From positions 166,349-230,348 of the forward strand of contig QKWP01000339.1 of NCBI GenBank assembly GCA_003550325.1: a stretch of 64,000 bases of DNA, read 5' to 3'. Below are positions 49,482 to 60,336 of this stretch, piece by piece. How positions within the stretch are numbered: position 1 is the first letter of the stretch; each line of letters opens with the position of its first letter. A program made the position numbers and the translations under genes. This stretch comes from Gigaspora rosea. Taxonomy: Eukaryota > Glomeromycota > Glomeromycetes > Diversisporales > Gigasporaceae. The notes below the pieces were generated by a model, which was given only the letters and a program-made list of their open reading frames with translations, was not told the DNA's origin and ran no database searches.

Positions 49482-49680
49482 TTGGTGGACATTTGTAAAA
49501 AGGGCAGAGACATGAAAATATACAGTATATAAAAAAAACCTAAAAGCCAGATGTAGCAAAACTGAGACGGATACTATAACCATGCGTGGGGAAGGAGCGC
49601 GTGAAAATTATACAAACTAGTTAAAAAAAAAAAACTTTCGAAATCTGTTAATACAGCCCAGGTAGTGGTGTCTTGCAAAA

Positions 49681-50963
49681 TTGAAAAAAATTTTTTCCAA
49701 AATGGAAAAACAAGAATATGTAAAACTACTTCAGTATTTGACAGACCTAAAACTTCCAGAGGACATAGTAAAAAAACAAGTTCGAAATATGAAATCTCAA
49801 GCACGGCATTACCTGGTAAGAGAAGGGGTGCTCTATAGAAGAAACTGCCAAGACCCTAATCAGCCTTTATGAGTACTAGAAAAAGAACAATTGATGTTAG
49901 TATTACGAGCAATGCATGAGGATCCTGTCTCTGGCTACTTAGGAACTAACATAACTATTGAAAAGATTAAGAAAAGATACCATTGGAACCAAATGATAAC
50001 GGATATAAAGGAATATATAAGGAGTTGTGTTGTATGTCAATAGCGGGGAAAACTGAATAAACGAGAAGCTTTACATCTGATAAAAGTGGCACAGCTATTT
50101 GACCTTATAGGAATAGATAACATGGGACTATTGCTGATTACCAAAAAGGGCCATCAATATTTGGTTGTGGTTGTTAAATATGTCACAAAGTGGCCTGAGG
50201 CCCTTGCTCTCCTCGATTGCTCTGCTGAATCGTTCGTAAATTTTATGTTGGAAAATATAATTTGCTGACACAGGTGCCCTGTGGAATTCTGAGCGACCAG
50301 GGTACCCATTTCTGCAACAGGGTTATGGAATTGGTTTGTGAAAAGCCAGAATTAAGCATAGATTATCCTCCACGTACCACCTGCAAACCAATGATTTGGT
50401 GGAGAGGTACAACAGAACTTGGTGCGAAATATTAACAAAATGTATAAATCAGTATCATGGGGATTGGAACGAGTATGTGGAACCAGCCTTGTTTGCATGC
50501 AAAACCGCTCGACACAATACGACTAAGTTCGACCCCTTCTCCTGGTGTACACTAGAGAAGCCACCTTACCTGTTGATTTAATGGTCGACTTATATCCAGT
50601 AGAAGAGGTGTCAGAAGAACACTATGACTCCTACTCTTGAAACAAACCTTTCAAATTATAGATGGTTTGTTTAAGACCCGAATTCAAGCATGTGAAAATA
50701 TTAGGAAGGCGCAGCAAATTCAAAAATGGCGTTATGACCAACAATACCCATTACAAAGTTATGAAATAGGGGCGAAGGTTATGCGATATAAGACTAGATT
50801 AGGGAAAAAGTTAAGAGGAAAATTAGAAGAAAAATGGACGGGTCTGTACTGGATCCATGAGGTGATAGGGAATGGGACGTATAAATTACGTACTATAGGT
50901 CATGTCGAAAAAGTGATAAAAGTGATAGTCCATGGCAGTCAACTAAAAAAGTACATAGAATGA
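49681..50963 (+). pseudogene. Gypsy integrase
   Basis: N-terminal zinc region: MHEDPVSGYLGTN followed by CVVC, where the second His of HHCC is Tyr. Core: LIGIDNMGLL (first Asp), a DQG-type motif in 'gcgaccagggtacccatttc' near 50297 (second Asp), and VERYNRTWCEIL (Glu) at 50400. C-terminal part: KVMRYKTRLGKKLRGKLEEK and WTGLYWIHEVIGNGTYKL up to 50963, an SH3-like tail with no chromodomain. It inserted the element cDNA. Stops at 49870, 50041 and 50266 and frame shifts in the core inactivate it. Poly-A at 49440-49480 precedes it. Confidence 0.88.
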
Positions 50964-51011
50964 AGTGACAATACAGTTATGATGTAATTATAATCAATGA
51001 ACATTAAAATA

Positions 51012-51587
51012 TACACGTCACTCTGGTTATACTGACAGCTGGATTAACCGACAGCTGGTTATATCGACACTTTTTTCAAAAAAAAATCTATAATGTTAAA
51101 AATTTATTGGTTATATCGACAATCATAATAGATATTGATTATAATGATATACCGACAATTTTAATATTAAAAAATTATTTAAGATAATTTTTATTGCTGG
51201 ATATAGCGACAATTTTTATAAACTGACTGTTGTTATAGGTGTACCAATCAAATTAATTTTTTAAATTTGCTTTATACTAAGCTTAGTATGAAACAATAAG
51301 CATAAAATAAATTTATTTCATTATTTTATACAAATATATGATGAATTTATTTTATGTTAAACATAAAACAAATTCATTTTGTACTAAAATAAAATTATTT
51401 TGCTAAGTTTATTATTCTTAGTATAAGCTTGGTGAAAACAAAAAAATTTACCTCTGCCTAAGCTGACATATCTACGCAATATCAATATAATGTCGGTATA
51501 GATAGAGATGCTTATTAAACTGACATCTGGATATATCGACAATTTTTCTATTGCTGGAGAATGTCGATATAACCAGAGTGACGTGTA
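51012..51587. mobile_element. MITE behind the integrase gene
   Basis: 'acacgtcactctggttatac' on the left and 'gatataaccagagtgacgtg' on the right are inverted ends, with TA at both borders. Further 'tatatcgaca' motifs recur inwards, as in the 30.1-kb element. It separates the integrase from the extra ORF of the gypsy element. Confidence 0.85.
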
Positions 51588-51599
51588 TAAAAAAAAAAA

Positions 51600-52245
51600 T
51601 TGGAAGCCCAATTTAGAAAGTTAGAAAAACCTCTCCAATCCCTTCTCGATAAGTTAGATTCAGATGAAGAATTAGAAATAAAAGAAAGACAGGTAGTTCT
51701 TAAAAGCCAAGGACAAATGTTTGAGAAGACTGTCGAAAAGAGTGATGGAATAAACAAAGCTCAACAAATACACGAGAATATGTCTTTATATCTCCAAGAT
51801 TTAGATCAAGGTAGTAACGTAGAACCTATAATGCCCATTGAAACAGCTGTTAGAACCTGGAAAGAAAAATTAGTTAATATGTGTAGGGAAATTGAAACTC
51901 TGAATCCATGAGGTCAATCGAATGCTCATGTACTGGAGATGTACTATAAAATGGAGGATTTGATGTCAGAAAGATATTGGAGAGGAGAAGATAGGGAAAA
52001 GCTTTATATATCAACAAATTACCAGATCTAAAGGAAGGTTAGTATGGAAGATCGCAAAAAGAGTCTATCTACTATTTAGTACCCGCAGAGTGTGGTACAT
52101 GCAACAAGTCCAGCAAATCTCTATTACCATACTAGAACGAATATGGGAGCCAGATTTCTCGGAAGTATTGTTAGTTGAGGCTAGAAGATTAAGGGATGAA
52201 GAAACTCATGAGTTATTAAGTTCGCAGGAACTCACTCTTTAAGCC
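51600..52245 (+). pseudogene. Extra ORF between integrase and 3' LTR
   Basis: An open frame 51600-51911 (EAQFRKLEKPLQSLLDKLD, KSQGQMFEKTVEKSDGINKA, ETAVRTWKEKLVNMC) continues after a stop through residues such as TMLYKMEDLM-like text and ITILERIWEPDFSEVLLVEA (about 52120-52180, another frame) to about 52240. It is helical, charged and possibly coiled-coil. It matches no retrotransposon domain I know. Envelope features (signal peptide, membrane span) are not seen. The start is obscured by the MITE. Confidence 0.55.
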
Positions 52246-52252
52246 AGGGATA

Positions 52253-52884
52253 TGTTACAAAAAATTCGAGGCAAATTCTCATTGTCATTTTAATTTCGCT
52301 CATAATAGTTAGTGTATGTTCATATAAATGTATGATTTTCCTTTTTCTGAAAAAGGCTTAGTAAATTTAAAAAGTCTCAAACCACTGCTAGTGGTCTGAA
52401 ACCACTGCTGGTGGTCTGAAACCACTGATGTTGGTCTGAAACTCACAATGGTGATCTCAAAGCAGTAGATTTTAAAATTTATAAATACAACTGTTAAATT
52501 CAATAAAGAGGGATATTCCTTCCCGTTTTTATCCTAGTACATATATATATATCAATACTTATATCATACTTGTATCATTCACTTTAAAACATTTATTAAT
52601 AAATAACATATTAAGTTTTTCTTGTTAACCCATGATTGCTAAATCTAGTTAGTGTAACCCCAATTTCTTATTGTTTATTAATAATAGCAAGTATAATCGA
52701 TCTAAATCGATCACCCTTAAATATTGATACGCATATACCATTGTTCGTTCAATTTAGATATATATATTATAATAAATAATAATATATTCCTTCATATCCT
52801 TTCGCATATAATCAACCCTGCTTATGCTTACAACCCTGAGCTAATTTGACCTCGCATTAGCAAGTCTCTTCCACGGTTGTAACA
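52253..52884 (+). repeat. 3' LTR of the gypsy element
   Basis: TGTTAC start and GTAACA end, colinear with 33958-34547. It is longer, mainly because 'ctgaaaccactgctggtggt' is tandemly repeated (52377-52440). Confidence 0.9.
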
Positions 52885-54200
52885 CCGTAGACATTTTACT
52901 TATTTGCGTGTGTAACACAAACCAAAAAAGAAAATCCGATTTTGTAAATAAACTAAGTGTATGAGATAAAAATTTAGGGTTAGGGCCTTAACATTAGAGG
53001 CTATAAGGACAGATTGATGCTTAATATAAGTAAAATTTCATCATTCCTGTCATTTTTAATTAGTGCACCAATATCGATTTAAACATTAGTTTTTGCGTAT
53101 TTTCGCTTTTTCCTTCTTTTACACGTGTTAGAATTCTTTGTCGGGCTAATATGGAATAGTCAAAATTTGCACTCTCTGATTGGCTATTTCCTCTCTTGAA
53201 GCTTGTATTACCCGCAAATAAGTGGATGCTATGTAGAATGCCATAATGCCGTAATTCAGTAATTCTACCGCCAATACTAATCATACCTAGATTTCTAGCT
53301 AAAGTTATTAGGATGGAAATTACATTCCTATGGCAGTAAGATTATCGTAATCGGCTTAGTATATTACGAGATGTGCATTAAAAAGTTTCATGATTTCTAA
53401 TAAACTTTAAATAATTGCAAAATTTTTTACTTAATTCTTGTGATATACTGAGCCATTCTCAATGATCTTACCACCTTTTGGATCGTAATTTCCTTCACTA
53501 TAATTGTTAAAATTTAATTAAGGTTAGCATAATAGAAAATTGAGCTTCTATCGAGGAGATATTAATAAATTTCTTTCTTTAGAAGCTTACCCGTAATCCC
53601 ATTGGTCGATTTTAAGCATGGCAGTCACGTGATTTCTTAATCGTTATATCTCCTTGTAGCGGGCTGCTCTTGATTATATGATCAATACAATATATTACAC
53701 AATATGTTCTATATATTGGCATAATGTTTTGCAGTTACAAAAATGGTTTGGCAGCCACGGAGACGAATTGCCCAAACTAGATACCAAAAAAAAGCAAAAG
53801 AGTACCTTCTGGTCTATAAACTATCAGCAAAGTAATTTGGAAATTAGATGGGAGGTATGTTTGAACATTCAAGTTTAACTTATAGGTACAATAAATCAAT
53901 TAAACTTGGCAATTTAAGCCATCTTTTATGTATTTTATGAAAGCTTATTCTTTGTAATTACAACTAATATAAAACTTGACTATAATATAGGCTAATAATA
54001 TGAAGTTGAGAGTTATAAGGTTAAAGATTCGTAAGAAGAGTTAAAGCAAAGTAGGTACTGTAACTGTATAACAATTATTAAATAAAATTAAGATTAAATT
54101 GCTCTTGGAGCACTAAAAGTGGTTTGATTATTTTTTTATTAGCTATTAGTGTCTAGAATAAGTTCAAATATTTATTTTTAACTTTTCATTTTTAGCTTGT
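52885..54200. other. Intergenic, nothing recognised
   Basis: AT-rich DNA with one 'ttagggttaggg' (about 52977) and short open frames only. The 66-aa frame at 53678 shows no recognisable motif. Confidence 0.5.
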
Positions 54201-54204
54201 TTTT

Positions 54205-55002
54205 GAATCTTTTTTGTCTTAATATGTTAGGATTATTTCTTTAATTGAATCTTTTTTGTCTTAATATGTTAGGATTATTTCTTTAATTGAATCTTTTTTG
54301 TCTTAATATGTTAGGATTATTTCTTTAATTGAATCTTTTTTGTCTTAATATGTTAGGATTATTTCTTTAATTGAATCTTTTTTGTCTTAATATGTTAGGA
54401 TTATTTCTTTAATTGAATCTTTTTTGTCTTAATATGTTAGGATTATTTCTTTAATTGAATCTTTTTTGTCTTAATATGTTAGGATTATTTCTTTAATTGA
54501 ATCTTTTTTGTCTTAATATGTTAGGATTATTTCTTTAATTGAATCTTTTTTGTCTTAATATGTTAGGATTATTTCTTTAATTGAATCTTTTTTGTCTTAA
54601 TATGTTAGGATTATTTCTTTAATTGAATCTTTTTTGTCTTAATATGTTAGGATTATTTCTTTAATTGAATCTTTTTTGTCTTAATATGTTAGGATTATTT
54701 CTTTAATTGAATCTTTTTTGTCTTAATATGTTAGGATTATTTCTTTAATTGAATCTTTTTTGTCTTAATATGTTAGGATTATTTCTTTAATTGAATCTTT
54801 TTTGTCTTAATATGTTAGGATTATTTCTTTAATTGAATCTTTTTTGTCTTAATATGTTAGGATTATTTCTTTAATTGAATCTTTTTTGTCTTAATATGTT
54901 AGGATTATTTCTTTAATTGAATCTTTTTTGTCTTAATATGTTAGGATTATTTCTTTAATTGAATCTTTTTTGTCTTAATATGTTAGGATTATTTTTTTAA
55001 TA
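54205..55002. repeat. 42-bp minisatellite, about 19 copies
   Basis: The unit begins 'gaatcttttttgtcttaata' and ends 'ggattatttctttaatt'. Starts fall exactly every 42 bp from 54205 to 54961, with no difference seen between copies until the last, which changes to a T run. Some frames are open only in part. I see no coding role. Confidence 0.97.
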
Positions 55003-55668
55003 AATTTATTTCTTTAATAAAATTTTGGTTTGTTGGAATTTTGTCCACAACAAGATTATAGTTTTAGATTTAAAGTTATCGAGATTTTATTATAAAGACT
55101 TCTGCTAAGATTAATTTTATTATCGATAGCTATTTTTATACATATCAGTTTTTTCTTGCAACATTTTACTATAATTAAAATTTAGAACTTCTATTAATTT
55201 CGATTAACCAATAAAATTTTTACTATATCACAGGTTGATCTACAAAATTGGCCAATCAAAATAAAAGCCCGCTATGTTTCTCCTCGTTTCCAAAAAAGTA
55301 AGGGTACATTTTGCATTAAAAAGTAGGCGCAGGTATATCAAAATGAAAGTTTTACATTTGTTTACTACATAAACAAATTGCCTAAACTAACTTATTACCA
55401 CTACCTATACTAACTTAACTATCCCTTAGATTGTAACACAGGCAAATTTGCCTGTGTATTTTAAAATTTTTAATAAAATTTTAAATATTGATTTTAGCCA
55501 TATCTTTTCTAAGTAAAAAATATTCTTTAAGTTTTGTTTTAGTAACTTTGTTATAAAATTTTTTTAAAATCATTAGAAAACTTTAATATAATAAATGTTT
55601 AAAGTTCTTGTATTGGCATTTTTACTATTAAAATTTTTCTTTAGATTTTTTCAAATTTTATATGTTCC
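55003..55668. other. Intergenic before the gap
   Basis: No gene seen. A 20-bp palindrome 'cacaggcaaatttgcctgtg' lies at 55437. Confidence 0.5.
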
Positions 55669-56567
55669 NNNNNNNNNNNNNNNNNNNNNNNNNNNNNNNN
55701 NNNNNNNNNNNNNNNNNNNNNNNNNNNNNNNNNNNNNNNNNNNNNNNNNNNNNNNNNNNNNNNNNNNNNNNNNNNNNNNNNNNNNNNNNNNNNNNNNNNN
55801 NNNNNNNNNNNNNNNNNNNNNNNNNNNNNNNNNNNNNNNNNNNNNNNNNNNNNNNNNNNNNNNNNNNNNNNNNNNNNNNNNNNNNNNNNNNNNNNNNNNN
55901 NNNNNNNNNNNNNNNNNNNNNNNNNNNNNNNNNNNNNNNNNNNNNNNNNNNNNNNNNNNNNNNNNNNNNNNNNNNNNNNNNNNNNNNNNNNNNNNNNNNN
56001 NNNNNNNNNNNNNNNNNNNNNNNNNNNNNNNNNNNNNNNNNNNNNNNNNNNNNNNNNNNNNNNNNNNNNNNNNNNNNNNNNNNNNNNNNNNNNNNNNNNN
56101 NNNNNNNNNNNNNNNNNNNNNNNNNNNNNNNNNNNNNNNNNNNNNNNNNNNNNNNNNNNNNNNNNNNNNNNNNNNNNNNNNNNNNNNNNNNNNNNNNNNN
56201 NNNNNNNNNNNNNNNNNNNNNNNNNNNNNNNNNNNNNNNNNNNNNNNNNNNNNNNNNNNNNNNNNNNNNNNNNNNNNNNNNNNNNNNNNNNNNNNNNNNN
56301 NNNNNNNNNNNNNNNNNNNNNNNNNNNNNNNNNNNNNNNNNNNNNNNNNNNNNNNNNNNNNNNNNNNNNNNNNNNNNNNNNNNNNNNNNNNNNNNNNNNN
56401 NNNNNNNNNNNNNNNNNNNNNNNNNNNNNNNNNNNNNNNNNNNNNNNNNNNNNNNNNNNNNNNNNNNNNNNNNNNNNNNNNNNNNNNNNNNNNNNNNNNN
56501 NNNNNNNNNNNNNNNNNNNNNNNNNNNNNNNNNNNNNNNNNNNNNNNNNNNNNNNNNNNNNNNNNNN
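55669..56567. other. Assembly gap, 899 N
   Basis: Run of N. The right border is a G-rich tandem repeat, which may be why assembly failed. Confidence 0.99.
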
Positions 56568-56742
56568 ATTTGGGATTTGGGATTGGGATTTGGGATTGGG
56601 ATTTGGGACAGGTTTGGGATTTGGGATAGGTTTGGGATTTGGGATAGGTTTGGAATTTGGGAATTGGGATTGGGATTTTTCCAGTTTGGGATTTGGGTTT
56701 ATCCAATTGGGATTTGGGTTTGGGTGGGATTTTGAAGATTTT
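56568..56742. repeat. G-rich minisatellite (GGGATTT/GGGATTG)
   Basis: Tandem 'tttgggatttgggattggga' variants with GGG runs every 6-8 bases, an arrangement able to form G-quadruplexes. The array probably continues into the gap. From 56743 to 57431 no gene is seen. Confidence 0.9.
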
Positions 56743-57431
56743 TAGTTTTGCCAACAAGTATACCTATCCTATGTACCGCGCAGATACTCATTAGGTGAAA
56801 AATGTTCCTGAATCAATTTCACCAAAAAGCATGACTATTTCTTAAAATTCCTTTTTTTTTTTTTTTTGTAGCTAACAAATTAAAAAAAAACTAATTCCTG
56901 TAAAAATTAAGAATTTTGAAGATCACTAATCTAAATTTATTTAATGCAGGCCAAACTGAGTGCATTTTTGTATGGCAGCTAGGTTCAACGCAGATTGTGC
57001 ATTAGAATCAAAAATCCTAACGATACTTAGATATTCGAGTATAAATTTATCTAACTCTTTAAACTGGCGGGATACACGCTGTGGGTTGCTAAGTCAAACT
57101 TTTACGAAATATTAAATGTTTGCAATCTATTTCTTGCGCTGAAACGACTTTGCAAGTCCTACAAATTCTATGCTCAAATGCTCGTGGGGCGGAAAAAAAT
57201 CACTGTCTAGTTATAATTAACATTTTGATTAGCTATTTTCCGTTTACAGTATTATTTTTTCCGTTCTTGATGTCGAGCAGCTATCTTGGAAAAATATATT
57301 ATTCAAATAAATATAAGTCATGTAGAATTTATTGTGAAAATAAAAATAATATACAGTGCATGTTACAAAGGTTTTATATTTTAAAGAAAATTGAATTCTA
57401 ATTTTAATATAAAATCCAAATGTACTTTAAA

Positions 57432-58158
57432 TTAAACGGAAGAAGAATAAGGAGGTGGAGATAAATTACAAAATTGTTTAAGAAGAGAAATCAAAAATTT
57501 AATGAAATTTATAACTGCAATCATGGTTACCAATGAAGAAGTAATTAAAAAATTTCTTTTAATATCAGGATCATTTTTAATTTTTGATAAACCATTATAA
57601 ATTACCCAAGCAAGAACAGCTAAATAAGCTATCGAAAATAAGTCAGATATCGTATTAAGTTTATCAACAGTTTTTTCATCTATCTCACAATTTCCCCAGA
57701 GAAGATAGTATTCTGCTTTGACTATATTAAGCATGAATTACATTAACTTATATTTAAAAAAAAAAAATGTACAAAACAAGATAAAGTATTTATATGTAAT
57801 ATCTTACAAATTAATACGCAAAACATTTCACAAAAACTTAGACTGACTTCTTTATAAATCGAGTATACGATTATAATACGTTGAATTATCTCTACTAAGA
57901 TGATAATGACAAAAGCAATTGTCAAAGCTTGACCTTGTTCACGCTAAACAAAGGATAAAAAAAAAACAAATATATATATATATATAAGATAATTGTTTTT
58001 CGAAAAAAAACTAATTTCATGAATAAGTATTAAATATTTACCGAACGGTAAACTGTGACGATTGATAAGATAAGTAAAAGGTAAAAAATAAAGTTTATAA
58101 TTAACCAAAGCTTCCACCATAATTTTTTCGCTTCTGATGCAGGAGTTCCAGTAATCAT
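57432..58158 (-). CDS. Four-pass membrane protein, unknown family
   Basis: Three exons (58158-58042, 57943-57808, 57721-57432) with GT-AG introns of 98 and 86 nt give 180 aa. Phases fit (117, then 136, then 290 nt). Predicted membrane segments: residues about 18-37 (WLIINFIFYLLLILSIVTVY), 47-70 (LTIAFVIIILVEIIQ onward), a third in SIAYLAVLAWVIYNGL and a fourth in LITSSLVTMIAVINFIKFLI. The C-terminus is short and Pro/Ser-rich (LSPPPYSSSV). No catalytic motif is seen. Size and topology suggest a small MARVEL- or tetraspan-like protein, but I do not recognise the family. Start chosen at the first ATG, MITGTPASEAKKLWWK. Confidence 0.8.
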
Positions 58159-58169
58159 TTTTTTTTGCT

Positions 58170-59213
58170 AAACAAAAATAATTATGAGATTTGATTCAAC
58201 GAGAATTATCTTTATCTTGTGGTTATTTATATATGTTGCGATATGCTACTGTATCAGTAATTGTCGAGTTATACCAATTAGCTAAAGGCCATCGATAAAT
58301 TAGCCATTGTATTTCAATTTTGTTGATATTGTCTCAATAGATTGCTAATTGTAGAATCGGTAAGCAAACTAAACAAAGAACAATTGGGACGACTTGGACA
58401 ATATTATAATGAGTATTTCAATAGTTTTACTAAAGATTGATAACTTTTTACATGATTATCGAAATTTATCACATGGTTTAAGTCTTCCAATTGAATTCAT
58501 GTGTTTTTGTGTGCATGCATGCATGCACAAATCCTTTACTAGCATCCCGGTTATGGCTCAGTTCTATATCCATTTCCATTTATAGATATATTTATAGTTT
58601 TAAGTTTTTTTAAGTCTGATTTTTGGTACACTGCTTACATTGCTTTAACGTTTCATCTATATTTAGAGAAGTATATAGTTCAAATTAAAAGCGCAGTACT
58701 TTGTGTGTACATAATGAGCAGTTTCTAGAATATTGAAAGCGTTATTTTTAGTAAATACACCGTTATCAAAACACTTACTGTGCAATAATTATACTATTTA
58801 GATAGAATTATATCTCTTTTGTTGCCAATGGGTTTCAGAATTAATGGTTCGGCGTCAGATTTCAGATAAACAAGTTATGCGTTTATTTCAAAACGAAGTC
58901 TATTTTTTTTTTAATTTAACCGCTTACTGATAAATATATTTCAAAAGAAGATAATTTTATCATCGGTTACGTCTATTTAATTTTTTAATTCTGAATTTAA
59001 AACAGGAAATGTTTAAACTCCCACTTATTTTCGAAATAAGTTATTTCTGAAACCCCATTAGATTTGATTTGTATATTAACTCAAGTATGAGAGACTTTTT
59101 AATTATTACGTTAAAAATTAAGAATTAATAATATTTAATCAATAAAATCTATCAAAATATAAAAAGTATCTATGGAATGATCTAGCCATCGATCAATCAA
59201 AAATATGCAGATT
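58170..59213. other. Intergenic, nothing recognised
   Basis: Upstream of the membrane-protein gene. AT-rich, with a short 'tgcatgcatgca' run at 58513 and no supported gene. Confidence 0.5.
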
Positions 59214-59880
59214 AAAGAATAAATTTATGCATTTATGTTGATAAAGGCCAGATCAATTTAATTCTGTGTTTTACATTACACTCCTTTACCTCCTGGGTTT
59301 TATATAGTTATATATGGATTTTTTACAATGAGAGGGAATGTAAACGTCTGAAATTGGGTTGCGGAGTCTGCGGACCGCAACAAATTTTAAACCAAAATCT
59401 GAAGTGCGTGTGCAAATTCCGCACATAAATTTGCAAATTTTACTTATAAATATTGATTAAATGCTTATACGCGCAACTAAATTTTTATATAAAGAATAAA
59501 TTTATGCATTTATGTTGATAAAGGCCAGACCAATTTAATTCTGTGTTTTACATTACACTCCTTTACCTCCTGGGTTTTATATAGTTATATATGGATTTTT
59601 TACAATGAGAGGGAATGTAAACGTCTGAAATTGGGTTGCGGAGTCTGCGGACCGCAACAAATTTTAAACCAAAATCTGAAGTGCGTGTGCAAATTCCGCA
59701 CATAAATTTGCAAATTTTACTTTTAAATTTTGATTAAATGCTTATACGCGCAACTAAATTTTTATTAATTTTTATAATCCGTAACTATTTTTTTTTTATT
59801 TAGTTGCAGCCCGCAACTAATTTAAAAATTGAATTTCAGACACTGAATGTAAAACACCGAATTTAATTGGTCTGGCGTAA
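59214..59880. mobile_element. Nested MITE and hAT-like element with tandem duplication
   Basis: A MITE with ends 'ggccagaccaatttaattc' (59523) and 'gaatttaattggtctggc' (to 59876) was hit by a small hAT-like element, 59622-59845. Its ends read CGTCTGAAATTG and AATTTCAGACACTG, flanked by AATGTAAA at 59614-59621 and 59846-59853 (8 bp). A later 277-bp tandem duplication (59214-59490 and 59491-59767) copied the left flank, left MITE end and left part of the hAT-like element. Confidence 0.8.
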
Positions 59881-60178
59881 CTAATGTTTAATTTCTCTCA
59901 ATATGTACTGTATAAATTATTAAACATTATTATTAACATACATCTATTCTTCTTTTTCATATTTTATGATTAATTGCTGATTATAGCATCTATCAATACC
60001 TTCGATAGATTTTAATTAGGGGAAAATTACATATAAGGGCCCGAAAAATGAAAATAATCGCAAATAAGGCCCCAAAGTGAAAAAAGTAAATATAAAGGCC
60101 TAAATTTTGAAAATTTATAGTCAGTGCACAAATTTATCGTAATTAATTAAATGAAAATTTTTAACATTTATAATATGA

Positions 60179-60336
60179 CAGGGTGAAACCTGAGTTGTGA
60201 AATAGTGAAACCTGCTATGATCATCACGTGAGGGTGAAATCCGCTTTTATATTAAAAAACATAATAAAACGCGGATTTCACCCTAACCCGATCTACAAAG
60301 CGGATTTCACTATTTCGCAACTCAGGTTTCACCCTG
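60179..60336. mobile_element. 158-bp MITE, CAGGGTGAAACC termini
   Basis: Left CAGGGTGAAACCTGAGTTG then 'tgaaatagtgaaa'. Right 'tttcactatttcgcaactca' then 'ggtttcaccctg'. A second inner inverted pair is 'gtgaaatccgctt' / 'gcggatttcaccc', and the core has 'ccctaaccc'. Same family as 27470-27629. Unassigned DNA follows to about 61060. Confidence 0.88.

Larger units (their letters stand above)
33958..52884 (+). mobile_element. Ty3/gypsy-like retrotransposon with nested insertions
   Basis: Two related LTRs (33958-34547 and 52253-52884) enclose gag, protease, zinc motif, reverse transcriptase, RNase H region, integrase and an extra ORF, all on the plus strand and in gypsy order. Total span is 18.9 kb. 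Subtracting the Mutator-like element (6.87 kb), the inner LTR element (4.1 kb) and the MITE (0.58 kb) leaves about 7.4 kb, a normal size. Flanks GCGT (left) and CCGT (right) may be a worn 4-bp target duplication. All genes carry nonsense changes, so the element is dead. Confidence 0.9.

Noticed and set aside
54205..55002. CRISPR-like array
   Set aside because: Direct repeats without unique spacers; a simple minisatellite in a eukaryotic genome.
55595..56757. Long frames on both strands across the second gap
   Set aside because: Artefact of the 899-N run and the adjoining G-rich repeat.
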